From contig DASUSF010000045.1 in NCBI GenBank assembly GCA_036375275.1, forward strand, positions 1 through 10,462: 10,462 nucleotides of DNA, written 5' to 3'. Below the pieces are notes generated by a model. It saw only the letters and a program-made list of their open reading frames with translations. It ran no database searches and was not told the origin of the DNA. The position numbers were made by a program, and so were the translations under genes. This document shows, piece after piece, positions 1 to 9,939 of this stretch (positions are counted from its first letter, which is position 1; every line of letters begins with the position of its first letter). The DNA comes from DASUSF01 sp036375275. GTDB lineage: Bacteria > Pseudomonadota > Alphaproteobacteria > Geminicoccales > Geminicoccaceae.

Positions 1-6
1 GCGTTT

Positions 7-21
7 GAGGCTGGACGGATC
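7..21. repeat. Fragment resembling repeat family A
   Basis: GAGGCTGGACGGATC at the extreme left edge matches 14 of 15 bases of the segments at 9171-9185 and 9655-9669 in the sucB-lpd gap. The match is short and could be chance. Together with the decayed B copy at 309-395 it suggests that the same composite repeat once lay upstream of the AroE-like gene. Confidence 0.3.
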
Positions 22-234
22 GAAGTGGTGTGCGCGATCGGCAGAAGCGGCCGCAGTCCTGGGAGCGATCTCGTCCTCGCCGTGCGTCCCGGCTGGACGC
101 ATCTGGCCACAGCGTTCCCACCGGCCGAACGAAGATGGAACCGTCCGCGGAACGAACGTGGGACCTGCGGAGCAAAGGCGGGACCGTCCGCGGACGAGGG
201 CCCGGATGCCGCCTTGACCCGCGCCTCACCTTTC

Positions 235-262
235 TGCGACAGGATCCTCTTGCGACAGGATC
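235..262. repeat. Short direct repeat TGCGACAGGATC
   Basis: The 12-mer TGCGACAGGATC occurs at 235-246 and again at 251-262, a 16-base period. A looser third version, TGCGGCAGGACC, follows at 284-295. No function is evident. It could be a degenerate tandem array or a protein-binding site. Confidence 0.5.
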
Positions 263-308
263 ACGTCCGCAGAACCGTGTTTCTGCGGCAGGACCTCTCC
301 CGGCGGGC

Positions 309-395
309 GGTGGGGGCACGTCCACCGCGCGTCGAACCCCGCGGCCCGGCACGCGCGCCCAGGATCGCATGGACGATCGTCAGCATGCCTGCAAA
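309..395 (+). repeat. Decayed third copy of repeat B (distal part)
   Basis: From the GGTGGG at 309 onward this segment aligns with the second half of the B repeats near the right end (9532-9622 and 9805-9895). The clearest part is 361-387, where 21 of 27 bases match 9855-9881, including CATGGAC and CAGCATG. The 5' half of B, with TTAACCACTT and hairpin 1, is not recognisable here. The GGGAGTC/GACTCCC arms of the second hairpin are degraded, so this copy has probably lost its structure. This is an alignment by eye; the A family is represented nearby only by the 7-21 fragment. Confidence 0.55.
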
Positions 396-450
396 GGATC
401 GCCGAGAGGTGAATGCCGGGACGCGAGCAGGGGCAATCCCAGGCCGCGAG

Positions 451-485
451 AGGAGCAGCGGATGATCGGCGGGCGGTCCACATGA
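451..485 (+). promoter_or_regulatory. Shine-Dalgarno and 7-codon mini-ORF overlapping the AroE-like start
   Basis: AGGAG at 451-455 lies 6 bases before an ATG at 462, which opens the frame M-I-G-G-R-S-T and stops at the TGA of 483-485. That stop overlaps the ATG at 482 as ATGA, so ribosomes ending the mini-ORF could restart on the AroE-like gene. The best Shine-Dalgarno-like sequence here is therefore placed for the mini-ORF rather than for the 482 start. It could equally be chance: the mini-ORF is short and shows no sign of coding. Confidence 0.3.
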
Positions 486-1294
486 GCCACGCTGGGGAGC
501 CGGTCCCGATCGATGGCGAGACCGGCCTGATCCTGTTCCTCGGCCACCCGACGGCCCAGGCCGGCTCGCCGCAGCGCCTGAACCCGAAGCTCCGGGCGGC
601 CGGGCGGAACTGGATCGTGGTGCCGGTCGACGTGGCCCCCGCGGACGTCGACCTTGCGGCCGGCGGCTTCGCGAAGGTCCGGAACCTGGTCGGCCTCATC
701 GTCACCATGCCGCACAAGGCGTGGGCGCTGAGCCGGTGCGATGCGGTCACGCCGGCCGCCGAGGCGGTCGGTGCGGTCAACGTGATCCGGAGCGAACGCG
801 GGCGCTGGCTCGGCGACATGCTCGACGGCCGGGGCTGCCTCGCCGCGCTCCGGGCACGCGGGCACGAGGTGGAGGGCCGCTCGGCGCTCCTGGTCGGGGC
901 CGGCGGCGCCGGCTCGGCGATCGCCGACGCCCTCGCCGGAGCGGGGCTGCGCCGTCTTCGGGTGCACGACCTGGAGCGGACCCGCGCCGGCGCGCTCGTC
1001 GACCGGCTGCATCGCCACCACCCGGACTGCGACGCCGCGGCGGGCGCGCCGGACCCCGGCGGCCACGATCTGGTGATCAACGCGACGCCGCTCGGCATGC
1101 GGGATCGGGATCCCCTGCCACTCGACCCCGGTCAGCTGGAAGCCCCGCAGGTGGTGGTCGACGTGATCCCGAAGCCGGAGATCACGCCCCTGCTCGCGTC
1201 CGCCCGCGAGCGCGGCTGCGCCATCCAGCCCGGCACCGCGATGCTCGACGGCCAGATTGACCTGATGGTCGACTTCTTCACGCGGAGGCGCTGA
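482..1294 (+). CDS. Shikimate dehydrogenase-family (AroE-like) oxidoreductase, divergent subgroup
   Basis: The predicted product has 270 residues, close to the usual AroE length (about 270-290). AroE-type enzymes reduce 3-dehydroshikimate with a nicotinamide cofactor in the cytosol. Visible family marks are the catalytic Lys79 in VTMPHK, Asn100 in GAVN, Asp115 in GDMLDG, the dinucleotide-binding GAGGAG at 139-144, NATPLGM at 200-206, and a C-terminal GTAMLDGQ with Gln258. Deviations matter: the substrate-binding S-x-S of classical AroE (GNPIAHSKSP) reads GHPTAQAGSP, losing the first serine, and the NADP-binding N-R-T after strand beta2 is replaced by D163-L-E, which suggests NAD(H). GDMxDG and MPHK resemble a known AroE-like subgroup of uncertain substrate, so I give no symbol. 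I chose ATG 482 because an upstream in-frame ATG at 413 adds 23 residues without family similarity. It is separated from mdh by 243 bases and is probably transcribed separately. Confidence 0.85.
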   Translation: MSHAGEPVPIDGETGLILFLGHPTAQAGSPQRLNPKLRAAGRNWIVVPVDVAPADVDLAAGGFAKVRNLVGLIVTMPHKAWALSRCDAVTPAAEAVGAVNVIRSERGRWLGDMLDGRGCLAALRARGHEVEGRSALLVGAGGAGSAIADALAGAGLRRLRVHDLERTRAGALVDRLHRHHPDCDAAAGAPDPGGHDLVINATPLGMRDRDPLPLDPGQLEAPQVVVDVIPKPEITPLLASARERGCAIQPGTAMLDGQIDLMVDFFTRRR

Positions 1295-1297
1295 AGC

Positions 1298-1321
1298 GGC
1301 ATGGGACCGTCCCTCGATGCC
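1298..1321 (+). terminator. Possible hairpin just after the AroE-like stop
   Basis: GGCAT at 1298-1302 can pair with ATGCC at 1317-1321, and the inner GGGA (1303-1306) with TCCC (1310-1313), leaving a three-base bulge. It begins 4 bases after the stop codon. No T-run follows, so it is not a classical intrinsic terminator. It may stabilise the 3' end of the message or act with Rho. Confidence 0.3.
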
Positions 1322-1455
1322 TGGGCCCGATCGGAGCTGCCGCGTGCTCGGCGCCGAATGGCGACTGATCAACCGCCGCAACAACATCCGGATCGTCTAT
1401 CCTGAGGGATCGTCCGATGCGGGCCGGTAGCCGGCTGGTCCCCGGGGGGCGAGGC

Positions 1456-1484
1456 TTGCCGCCGCGCGGGTGCTCCGCTACAAC
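1456..1484 (+). promoter_or_regulatory. Putative sigma70-type promoter of mdh-suc cluster
   Basis: TTGCCG (1456-1461) and TACAAC (1479-1484) are separated by exactly 17 bases, each matching 4 of 6 consensus positions. A C precedes the -35 box (CTTG), a preference seen in alphaproteobacterial housekeeping promoters. A start near 1491 would leave a leader of about 47 bases before the mdh ATG. It is the best candidate I see in the 1295-1537 gap and is placed to drive mdh-sucCDAB. Upstream of it, GGATCGTC occurs twice (1390-1397 and 1407-1414, 17-base period), which could be an operator but may be chance. Confidence 0.45.
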
Positions 1485-1537
1485 TCGGCCGCTTGGGCGC
1501 GGGCAGCGCGCACCACCTCTAGAGCATCGTCTGGGCC

Positions 1538-2485
1538 ATGGCACGGAAGAAAATCGCCCTCATCGGCGCCGGCCAGATCGGCGGCACCCTCGCCCTCCTC
1601 GCCGCGCAGAAGGAGCTCGGCGACGTCCGCCTGTTCGACATCGTCGAGGGCATGCCGGCCGGCAAGGCGCTCGACCTCGTCCAGTCGACGCCGATCGACG
1701 GCTTCAACGCCGACCTCCAGGGCACCAACGACTACGGCGAGGCGCTCAAGGACGCCGACGTCGTGATCGTGACCGCGGGCGTGCCGCGGAAGCCCGGGAT
1801 GAGCCGGGACGACCTGATCTCGACCAACGCGGGCGTGATCAGGACGGTCGGCGAGAGCATCAGGCAGCACTGCCCGGGCGCCTTCGTGATCGTCATCACC
1901 AACCCGCTGGATGCGATGGTCTGGGCGATGCAGAAGGTGAGCGGCCTCGACCCGGCCAAGGTCGTCGGCATGGCCGGGGTGCTGGACTCCGCCCGCTTCC
2001 GCTACTTCCTGGCCGAGGAGTTCGAGGTCTCGGTCGAGGACGTCACCGCCTTCGTGCTCGGCGGCCACGGCGACACCATGGTGCCGCTGGTCCGCTACTC
2101 CACGGTCGCCGGGATCCCGCTCCCGGACCTGGTCGAGATGGGCTGGACCACGCAGGAGCGCCTCGACAGGATCGTGCAGCGGACACGCGACGGCGGCGCC
2201 GAGATCGTGGGCCTGCTCAAGTCCGGCTCGGCGTTCTACGCCCCGGCCGCGGCGGCGATCCAGATGGCCGAGTCCTACCTTCTCGACCAGAAGCGGGTGC
2301 TGCCCTGCGCCGCGCACCTGTCCGGCCAGTTCGGGGTCGACGGCTACTACGTGGGCGTCCCCGTCGTGATCGGCGCCGGCGGGGTCGAGCGGATCGTCGA
2401 GATCCGGATGAACGACGACGAGCGCCGGGCGTTCGAGGCCTCGGTCGACGCGGTCAAGCAGCTGTGCGCGGCGGTCGGGCTCTAG
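1538..2485 (+). CDS. mdh: Malate dehydrogenase (LDH-like, NAD-dependent)
   Basis: The product has 315 residues, typical for the LDH-like malate dehydrogenases of alphaproteobacteria. It interconverts malate and oxaloacetate with NAD+ in the cytosolic TCA cycle. The N-terminal Rossmann fold has GAGQIG at 10-15, and Asp34 at the end of beta2 indicates NAD rather than NADP. Arg84 and Arg90 (RKPGMSR) and Arg153 are the substrate-binding arginines; Arg84 is the position that favours malate in MDHs over Gln in LDHs. Asn122 lies in ITNPLD. Asp150 and His177 (GGHGD) form the catalytic proton relay. No good Shine-Dalgarno precedes ATG 1538, but the protein begins directly with the expected MARKKIALIGAG sequence, so the start is secure. 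It is the first gene of the TCA cluster; sucC follows after 59 bases. Confidence 0.97.
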   Translation: MARKKIALIGAGQIGGTLALLAAQKELGDVRLFDIVEGMPAGKALDLVQSTPIDGFNADLQGTNDYGEALKDADVVIVTAGVPRKPGMSRDDLISTNAGVIRTVGESIRQHCPGAFVIVITNPLDAMVWAMQKVSGLDPAKVVGMAGVLDSARFRYFLAEEFEVSVEDVTAFVLGGHGDTMVPLVRYSTVAGIPLPDLVEMGWTTQERLDRIVQRTRDGGAEIVGLLKSGSAFYAPAAAAIQMAESYLLDQKRVLPCAAHLSGQFGVDGYYVGVPVVIGAGGVERIVEIRMNDDERRAFEASVDAVKQLCAAVGL

Positions 2486-2544
2486 GCCGGGCCGGCGGCG
2501 GAGGACGGGCCGGTCACGGCCCCTGAGCAGGGAGGCCGGCGGCC

Positions 2545-3713
<1,169 letters not shown>

Positions 3714-3714
<1 letters not shown>

Positions 3715-4589
3715 TGTCGGTTCTGGTCGACAGGGACACCAAGGTCATCTGCCAGGGCTTCACCGGCGCGCAGGGGACCTTCCACTCCGAGCAGGCGATC
3801 GCCTACGGCACGCGCATGGTCGGCGGCGTGACGCCCGGCAAGGGCGGCGCCACGCACCTCGATCTCCCGGTGTTCGACACCGTCGCCGATGCCGCCCGTG
3901 CGACCGGCGCCGACGCCTCGGTGATCTACGTCCCGGCGGCGTTCGCGGCCGACGCGATCCTGGAAGCGATGGATGCCGGGATCGGCCTCGTGGTGTGCAT
4001 CACCGAGGGCATCCCGGTGCTCGACATGGTCCGGGTCAAGCGCGCGCTGGAGGGCTCCCGGACCCGGCTGATCGGCCCCAACTGCCCGGGCGTGATCACC
4101 CCGGACGCGTGCAAGATCGGGATCATGCCGGGGCACATCCACCGCCGCGGCAAGGTCGGGATCGTGTCGCGCTCGGGCACGTTGACCTACGAGGCGGTCG
4201 CGCAGACCACCGCGGCGGGACTCGGCCAGAGCACCTGCATCGGGATCGGCGGCGATCCGGTCAACGGCACCAACTTCATCGACTGCATCGAGATGTTCCT
4301 CAGCGACCCCGAGACCGAGGCGATCGTGATGATCGGCGAGATCGGCGGCGCGGCCGAGGAGGACGCGGCCGAGGTGATCCGCACCTCCCCGGTCAAGAAG
4401 CCGACGGTCGGGTTCATCGCCGGGCGGACCGCGCCGCCCGGGCGGCGCATGGGGCACGCCGGGGCGATCATCTCCGGCGGCAAGGGCGGCGCCGAGGACA
4501 AGATCGAGGCCATGCGGAGCGCCGGCATCCACGTCGCCGACAGCCCGGCCGCGATCGGCCAGACCATGCAGGACGCGCTCCGGAGCTGA
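3714..4589 (+). CDS. sucD: Succinyl-CoA ligase subunit alpha
   Basis: The product has 291 residues, matching the family (289 in E. coli). The alpha subunit binds CoA and carries the histidine that is phosphorylated during catalysis. The CoA-binding Rossmann domain starts with GFTGAQGTFHSEQA at 15-28, followed by GVTPGKGG at 38-45. GPNCPG is at 121-126 and the ligase signature SRSGTLTYEA at 152-161. The phospho-histidine is His248 in RMGHAGAI. The start codon overlaps the sucC stop by one base, and GGAAGG at 3700-3705 inside the end of sucC provides a ribosome-binding site 8 bases upstream. sucA begins 40 bases after the stop. Nothing is missing or unusual. Confidence 0.98.
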
Positions 4590-4629
4590 GGCACCCACCC
4601 GAACCCGCTGCAGCAGGCGAAGGCGATCC

Positions 4630-7524
<2,895 letters not shown>

Positions 7525-7546
7525 GGCGGTCGGGGGAGGCAGCAGG

Positions 7547-8959
7547 ATGAGCGTCGAGATCAAGGTGCCGACCCTCGGCGAGTCGGTGACCGAGGCGACC
7601 GTCGCCCGGTGGTTCAAGCAGGTCGGGGACGCGGTCGACGAGGATGAGCCGATCGTCGAGCTCGAGACCGACAAGGTGACCCTCGAGCTCAACGCGCCGG
7701 CGAGCGGCAGCCTCAGCGAGATCGCGGTCGAGGAAGGCGGCGAGGTCGAGGTCGGCGCGATCCTCGGCGCGATCGAGGAAGGGGCCGGCGGCCGGGCGGG
7801 CGAGGGCAAGCGGGACGCCCGGGCGGAACCAGGCGGCGACGACGCCCCCGAGAGCCATGTCGAGCCCGCCCGCGACCAGGACGACGAGGGCCAGGGCGGG
7901 GACGAGGGTGGCGCTCTCTCGCCGGCGGTCCGGAAGCTCCTCGAGGAGCACGGCCTCGACCCGGCTTCGATCCGGGCCTCGGGTCCCAAGGGCAACATCA
8001 CCAAGGGCGACGTGCTCGAGGCCGTGCGGCGGATGAAGGGCGACGGTGCCGGCGACGACGAGGCCGGCGGCGAAGCCGAGCGCCAGGAGCGGCCGAGCCA
8101 GGCGACGCCGTCGCCCGGGCGCGAGGAGGAGGCGGACGAGGCGGCGGCGCGCGCGGACGACCGCTCGCGGGCCACGCGTGAGGAGCGGCCACGGGCGCCC
8201 GCGCCCAGGCAGGAGACCCCGGCGCGCGAGGCGCCGCCCCGGCCGCGCGCCGAGGCGAAAGGCCGGGAGGAGCGGGTCAAGATGACCCGGCTCCGGAGGC
8301 GGATCGCCGAGCGCCTCAAGGAGGCGCAGAACACCGCGGCGATCCTGACCACCTACAACGAGGCCGACATGTCGGCGGTGATGGCGCTCAGGAAGCGCTA
8401 CCGCGACAGCTTCGAGAAGAAGCACGGCGTCCGGCTCGGCTTCATGTCGTTCTTCGTCAAGGCGTCGATCAACGCGCTGCAGGCCTTTCCCGCGGCCAAC
8501 GCCGAGATCGACGGCGAGGAGATCGTCTACAAGCACTACTACGACATCGGGGTCGCGGTCGGGACGCCGCAGGGCCTGGTCGTGCCGGTGGTGCGCGATG
8601 CGGACCGCAAGAGCTTCGCCGAGGTCGAGAAGGAGATCGGCGAGCTCGGCAAGCGCGCAGGCCAGGGGAAGCTCGGCATGGAGGAGCTGATGGGGGGCAC
8701 CTTCACCATCAGCAACGGCGGCGTCTACGGCTCGCTGATGAGCTCGCCCATCCTCAACCCGCCGCAGGTCGGCATCCTCGGCATGCACAAGATCCAGGAG
8801 CGGCCGATGGTCGTGGACGGCCAGATCCAGGTGCGGCCGATGATGTACCTGGCGCTCAGCTACGATCACCGGATCGTCGACGGCCGCGAGGCGGTGAGCT
8901 TCCTGGTCCGGGTCAAGGAGTGCATCGAGGACCCCGAGCGCCTGCTTCTCGACATCTGA
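7547..8959 (+). CDS. sucB: Dihydrolipoyllysine-residue succinyltransferase (E2 of 2-oxoglutarate dehydrogenase)
   Basis: The product has 470 residues, longer than the usual 400-430. It forms the core of the 2-oxoglutarate dehydrogenase complex and transfers succinyl from lipoate to CoA. The single lipoyl domain (about 1-77) has the lipoylation site Lys43 in ETDKVTL. An acidic Gly/Asp/Glu linker (about 78-122) leads to the E1/E3-binding domain (about 124-163, LSPAVRKLLEEHG...GNITKGDVLEAV). A second linker of about 78 residues (165-242), rich in Glu, Arg, Ala and Pro, accounts for most of the excess length. The acyltransferase domain runs from about 243 to 470 with SNGGVYGSL and the active-site motif SYDHRIVDG (His441, Asp445). 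A strong GGGGGAGG (7532-7539) lies 7 bases before the ATG. Its normal E3 partner, lpd, follows only after a 1.14 kb repeat-filled gap. Confidence 0.97.
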   Translation: MSVEIKVPTLGESVTEATVARWFKQVGDAVDEDEPIVELETDKVTLELNAPASGSLSEIAVEEGGEVEVGAILGAIEEGAGGRAGEGKRDARAEPGGDDAPESHVEPARDQDDEGQGGDEGGALSPAVRKLLEEHGLDPASIRASGPKGNITKGDVLEAVRRMKGDGAGDDEAGGEAERQERPSQATPSPGREEEADEAAARADDRSRATREERPRAPAPRQETPAREAPPRPRAEAKGREERVKMTRLRRRIAERLKEAQNTAAILTTYNEADMSAVMALRKRYRDSFEKKHGVRLGFMSFFVKASINALQAFPAANAEIDGEEIVYKHYYDIGVAVGTPQGLVVPVVRDADRKSFAEVEKEIGELGKRAGQGKLGMEELMGGTFTISNGGVYGSLMSSPILNPPQVGILGMHKIQERPMVVDGQIQVRPMMYLALSYDHRIVDGREAVSFLVRVKECIEDPERLLLDI

Positions 8960-9015
8960 CGCCGACTGCTCGACCCACGGTGTCTACCCATAGAAGCGCC
9001 CGATCCTCCGTCATC

Positions 9016-9032
9016 CCCGGGTCCGTCCCGGG
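9016..9032. repeat. REP-like GC palindrome after sucB
   Basis: CCCGGG (9016-9021), loop TCCGT, CCCGGG (9027-9032), beginning 57 bases after the sucB stop and flanked by GTCAT on the left. It resembles the A-family palindromes that follow. It could protect the 3' end of the suc transcript or help termination, but there is no T-run. Confidence 0.6.
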
Positions 9033-9080
9033 CGTGTCCGATCCGGCTCGGCTGGTTGCAGAAACACTGGCGCCGCGCCG

Positions 9081-9244
9081 CCCCTCGGTTGTCATCGCCG
9101 GGCTCGACCCGGCAGTCCGGGATGGACGCGCGGGAGCGGCAGAGGCCGGCCGCCTCTGGATGCCCCGCTCGAGGCCGGACGGATCCGGTCCAGCCAAGGG
9201 GGCGGATCGGCCAGCCTCGGGCGCGAGCCCGGGTCGCCGCGCCA
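9081..9244. repeat. Repeat A, copy 1
   Basis: The unit begins CCCCTCGGTTGTCAT, then the palindrome GCCGGG-CTCGA-CCCGGC (stem arms 9097-9102 and 9108-9113). The first 34 bases match 9245-9278 with a single C/T difference, giving a 164-base period with the next copy. A second hairpin is AGAGGC (9141-9146) with GCCTCT (9152-9157). Bases 9171-9201 match 9655-9685 at 30 of 31 positions. The unit ends in a diverged form of the segment that closes copies 2 and 3. Confidence 0.8.
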
Positions 9245-9430
9245 CCCCTCGGTTGTCATTGCCGGGCTCGACCCGGCAAATCAGGATCGACGCGCGTGAG
9301 CGACCGAGGCACACCGCCTCTACATGCCCGGCTCGAGGCCGGGCGTGTCCGGTCGAGCCGAGGGGGCGGCTTGGCGAGCCTTTGGCGCGAGCCCCGGGTC
9401 GCCGTGCACTGACCCGGGTCGGGACAGGCA
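9245..9430. repeat. Repeat A, copy 2
   Basis: It starts with the same 34 bases as copy 1 (palindrome 9261-9277). The strongest stem is ACATGCCCGGC (9322-9332) with GCCGGGCGTGT (9338-9348), loop TCGAG, 11 pairs with one T-G wobble. Bases 9370-9399 are identical over 30 positions to 9687-9716. A further perfect 8-base inverted repeat is CCCGGGTC (9393-9400) with GACCCGGG (9411-9418). The unit ends in GGGTCGGGACAGGCA (9416-9430), repeated exactly at 9733-9747. Confidence 0.8.
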
Positions 9431-9479
9431 GCCGCAGATCGGTGCCGCAGCGCGCAGCTCCATTCGCCGCGCGACCCGC

Positions 9480-9638
9480 ATTAACCACTTCTTCATCCGC
9501 CTCGGGCATGGTCAGCACATGCCGAAGGCTATGGTGGGAGTCTGCCCCCCCGCAAAAACCACAGACCGCGCGCGGACTCCCAGGATCTCATGGACCACGC
9601 TCAGGATGACCTGGAACCCTTTCCTAAGCCTTAACCGG
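9480..9638. repeat. Repeat B, copy 1 (two hairpins)
   Basis: A 159-base element beginning ATTAACCACTTC and ending TTAACCGG. It aligns over its full length with 9753-9911 (same length, roughly 85% identity by eye, centre-to-centre 273 bases). Hairpin 1 is GGCATG (9505-9510) with CATGCC (9518-9523). In hairpin 2 the arm GGGAGTCTG (9536-9544) can pair either with CAGAC (9562-9566, five pairs) or with CGGACTCCC (9573-9581, nine pairs including one T-G). Strand is undetermined. Confidence 0.8.
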
Positions 9639-9654
9639 ATACGGTTGGCTCGAC

Positions 9655-9747
9655 GAGGCCGGACGGATCCGCTCCAGCCAAGGGGACTTGGCGAGCCTTT
9701 GGCGCGAGCCCCGGGTGGCCGTGAACCGGCCGGGGTCGGGACAGGCA
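9655..9747. repeat. Repeat A, copy 3 (3' part only)
   Basis: It lacks the GTTGTCAT palindrome head. Bases 9655-9685 match 9171-9201 (30 of 31), 9687-9716 match 9370-9399 exactly, and 9733-9747 match 9416-9430 exactly. A hairpin at the place of the copy 2 stem is kept with different sequence: GGCCG (9717-9721) with CGGCC (9727-9731), plus CCCC (9709-9712) with GGGG (9732-9735). Only 5 bases separate it from repeat B copy 2, against 49 bases between A copy 2 and B copy 1. Confidence 0.8.
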
Positions 9748-9752
9748 TCCGA

Positions 9753-9911
9753 ATTAACCACTTCCTCATCCGGCTCCGGCATGATCAGCGTATGCCGGAG
9801 GCTCTGGTGGGAGTCCGTCCCCCAGCGAAACCACGGACCCGCGCGCGGACTCCCAGGATCCCATGGACCACGCCCAGCATGACCAGAAACCCTTTCCAAA
9901 GCGTTGGCCGG
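9753..9911. repeat. Repeat B, copy 2 (two hairpins)
   Basis: It begins ATTAACCACTTC and ends TTGGCCGG, with the same 159-base length as copy 1. Hairpin 1 is perfect and longer here: CTCCGGCAT (9774-9782) with ATGCCGGAG (9792-9800). In hairpin 2 the arm GGGAGTCCGT (9809-9818) can pair with ACGGAC (9833-9838, six pairs) or with CGGACTCCC (9846-9854, nine perfect pairs). Each outer arm carries a GANTC site (GAGTC 9811-9815, GACTC 9848-9852), as in copy 1. Confidence 0.8.
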
Positions 9912-9920
9912 ACGCTGATT

Positions 9921-9939
9921 CGAGGCTGGGCATGACAAC
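9921..9939. repeat. Repeat A half-site, inverted end
   Basis: CGAGGCTGGGCATGACAAC resembles the right half of the A palindrome. Its ATGACAAC (9932-9939) is the exact reverse complement of the GTTGTCAT that opens A copies 1 and 2 (9088-9095, 9252-9259). The cluster is thus bounded by inverted 8-base ends. Confidence 0.5.

Larger units (their letters stand above)
1..481. other. Gene-free leader region with short repeats
   Basis: I see no convincing gene in this stretch. Several open frames cross it on both strands, but none shows a recognisable domain, and they overlap one another, as is usual in very GC-rich DNA with few stop codons. It holds a short fragment resembling repeat family A at the left edge (7-21), two similar segments around the palindrome GTCCGCGGA (137-153 and 181-197), a small direct repeat of TGCGACAGGATC (235-262) and a decayed copy of repeat B (about 309-395). 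The promoter of the downstream AroE-like gene may lie here, but I could not find a clear -35/-10 pair. Confidence 0.6.

Noticed and set aside
413..481. Upstream ATG 413 as the start of the AroE-like protein
   Set aside because: It adds 23 residues rich in Arg/Ala/Gln with no similarity to the family N-terminus and has no good Shine-Dalgarno; ATG 482 gives the normal length.
30..485. A 151-codon plus-strand frame ending in the ATGA overlap with the AroE-like gene
   Set aside because: Arg/Pro/Gly-rich translation crossing repeat B and short repeats, with no recognisable domain and no good ribosome-binding site at its start.
9081..9278. CRISPR-like array because of the 34-base near-identical repeats
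   Set aside because: Only two such copies, 164 bases apart, with spacer DNA that itself contains repeats and palindromes, and no cas genes. REP-like elements explain it better.
9481..9640. TTAACC motifs at 9481 and 9631 as CtrA-binding sites
   Set aside because: The full CtrA site TTAA-N7-TTAA is absent: the bases 11 positions on either side do not read TTAA. A single half-site is too weak.
9324..9935. A 203-codon plus-strand frame containing both B repeats in the same frame
   Set aside because: The copies are 273 bases apart, a multiple of three, so sharing a frame is automatic. About 14 of 48 compared residues differ from roughly 23 base changes, so there is no sign of protein-level conservation, while stem pairing is kept.
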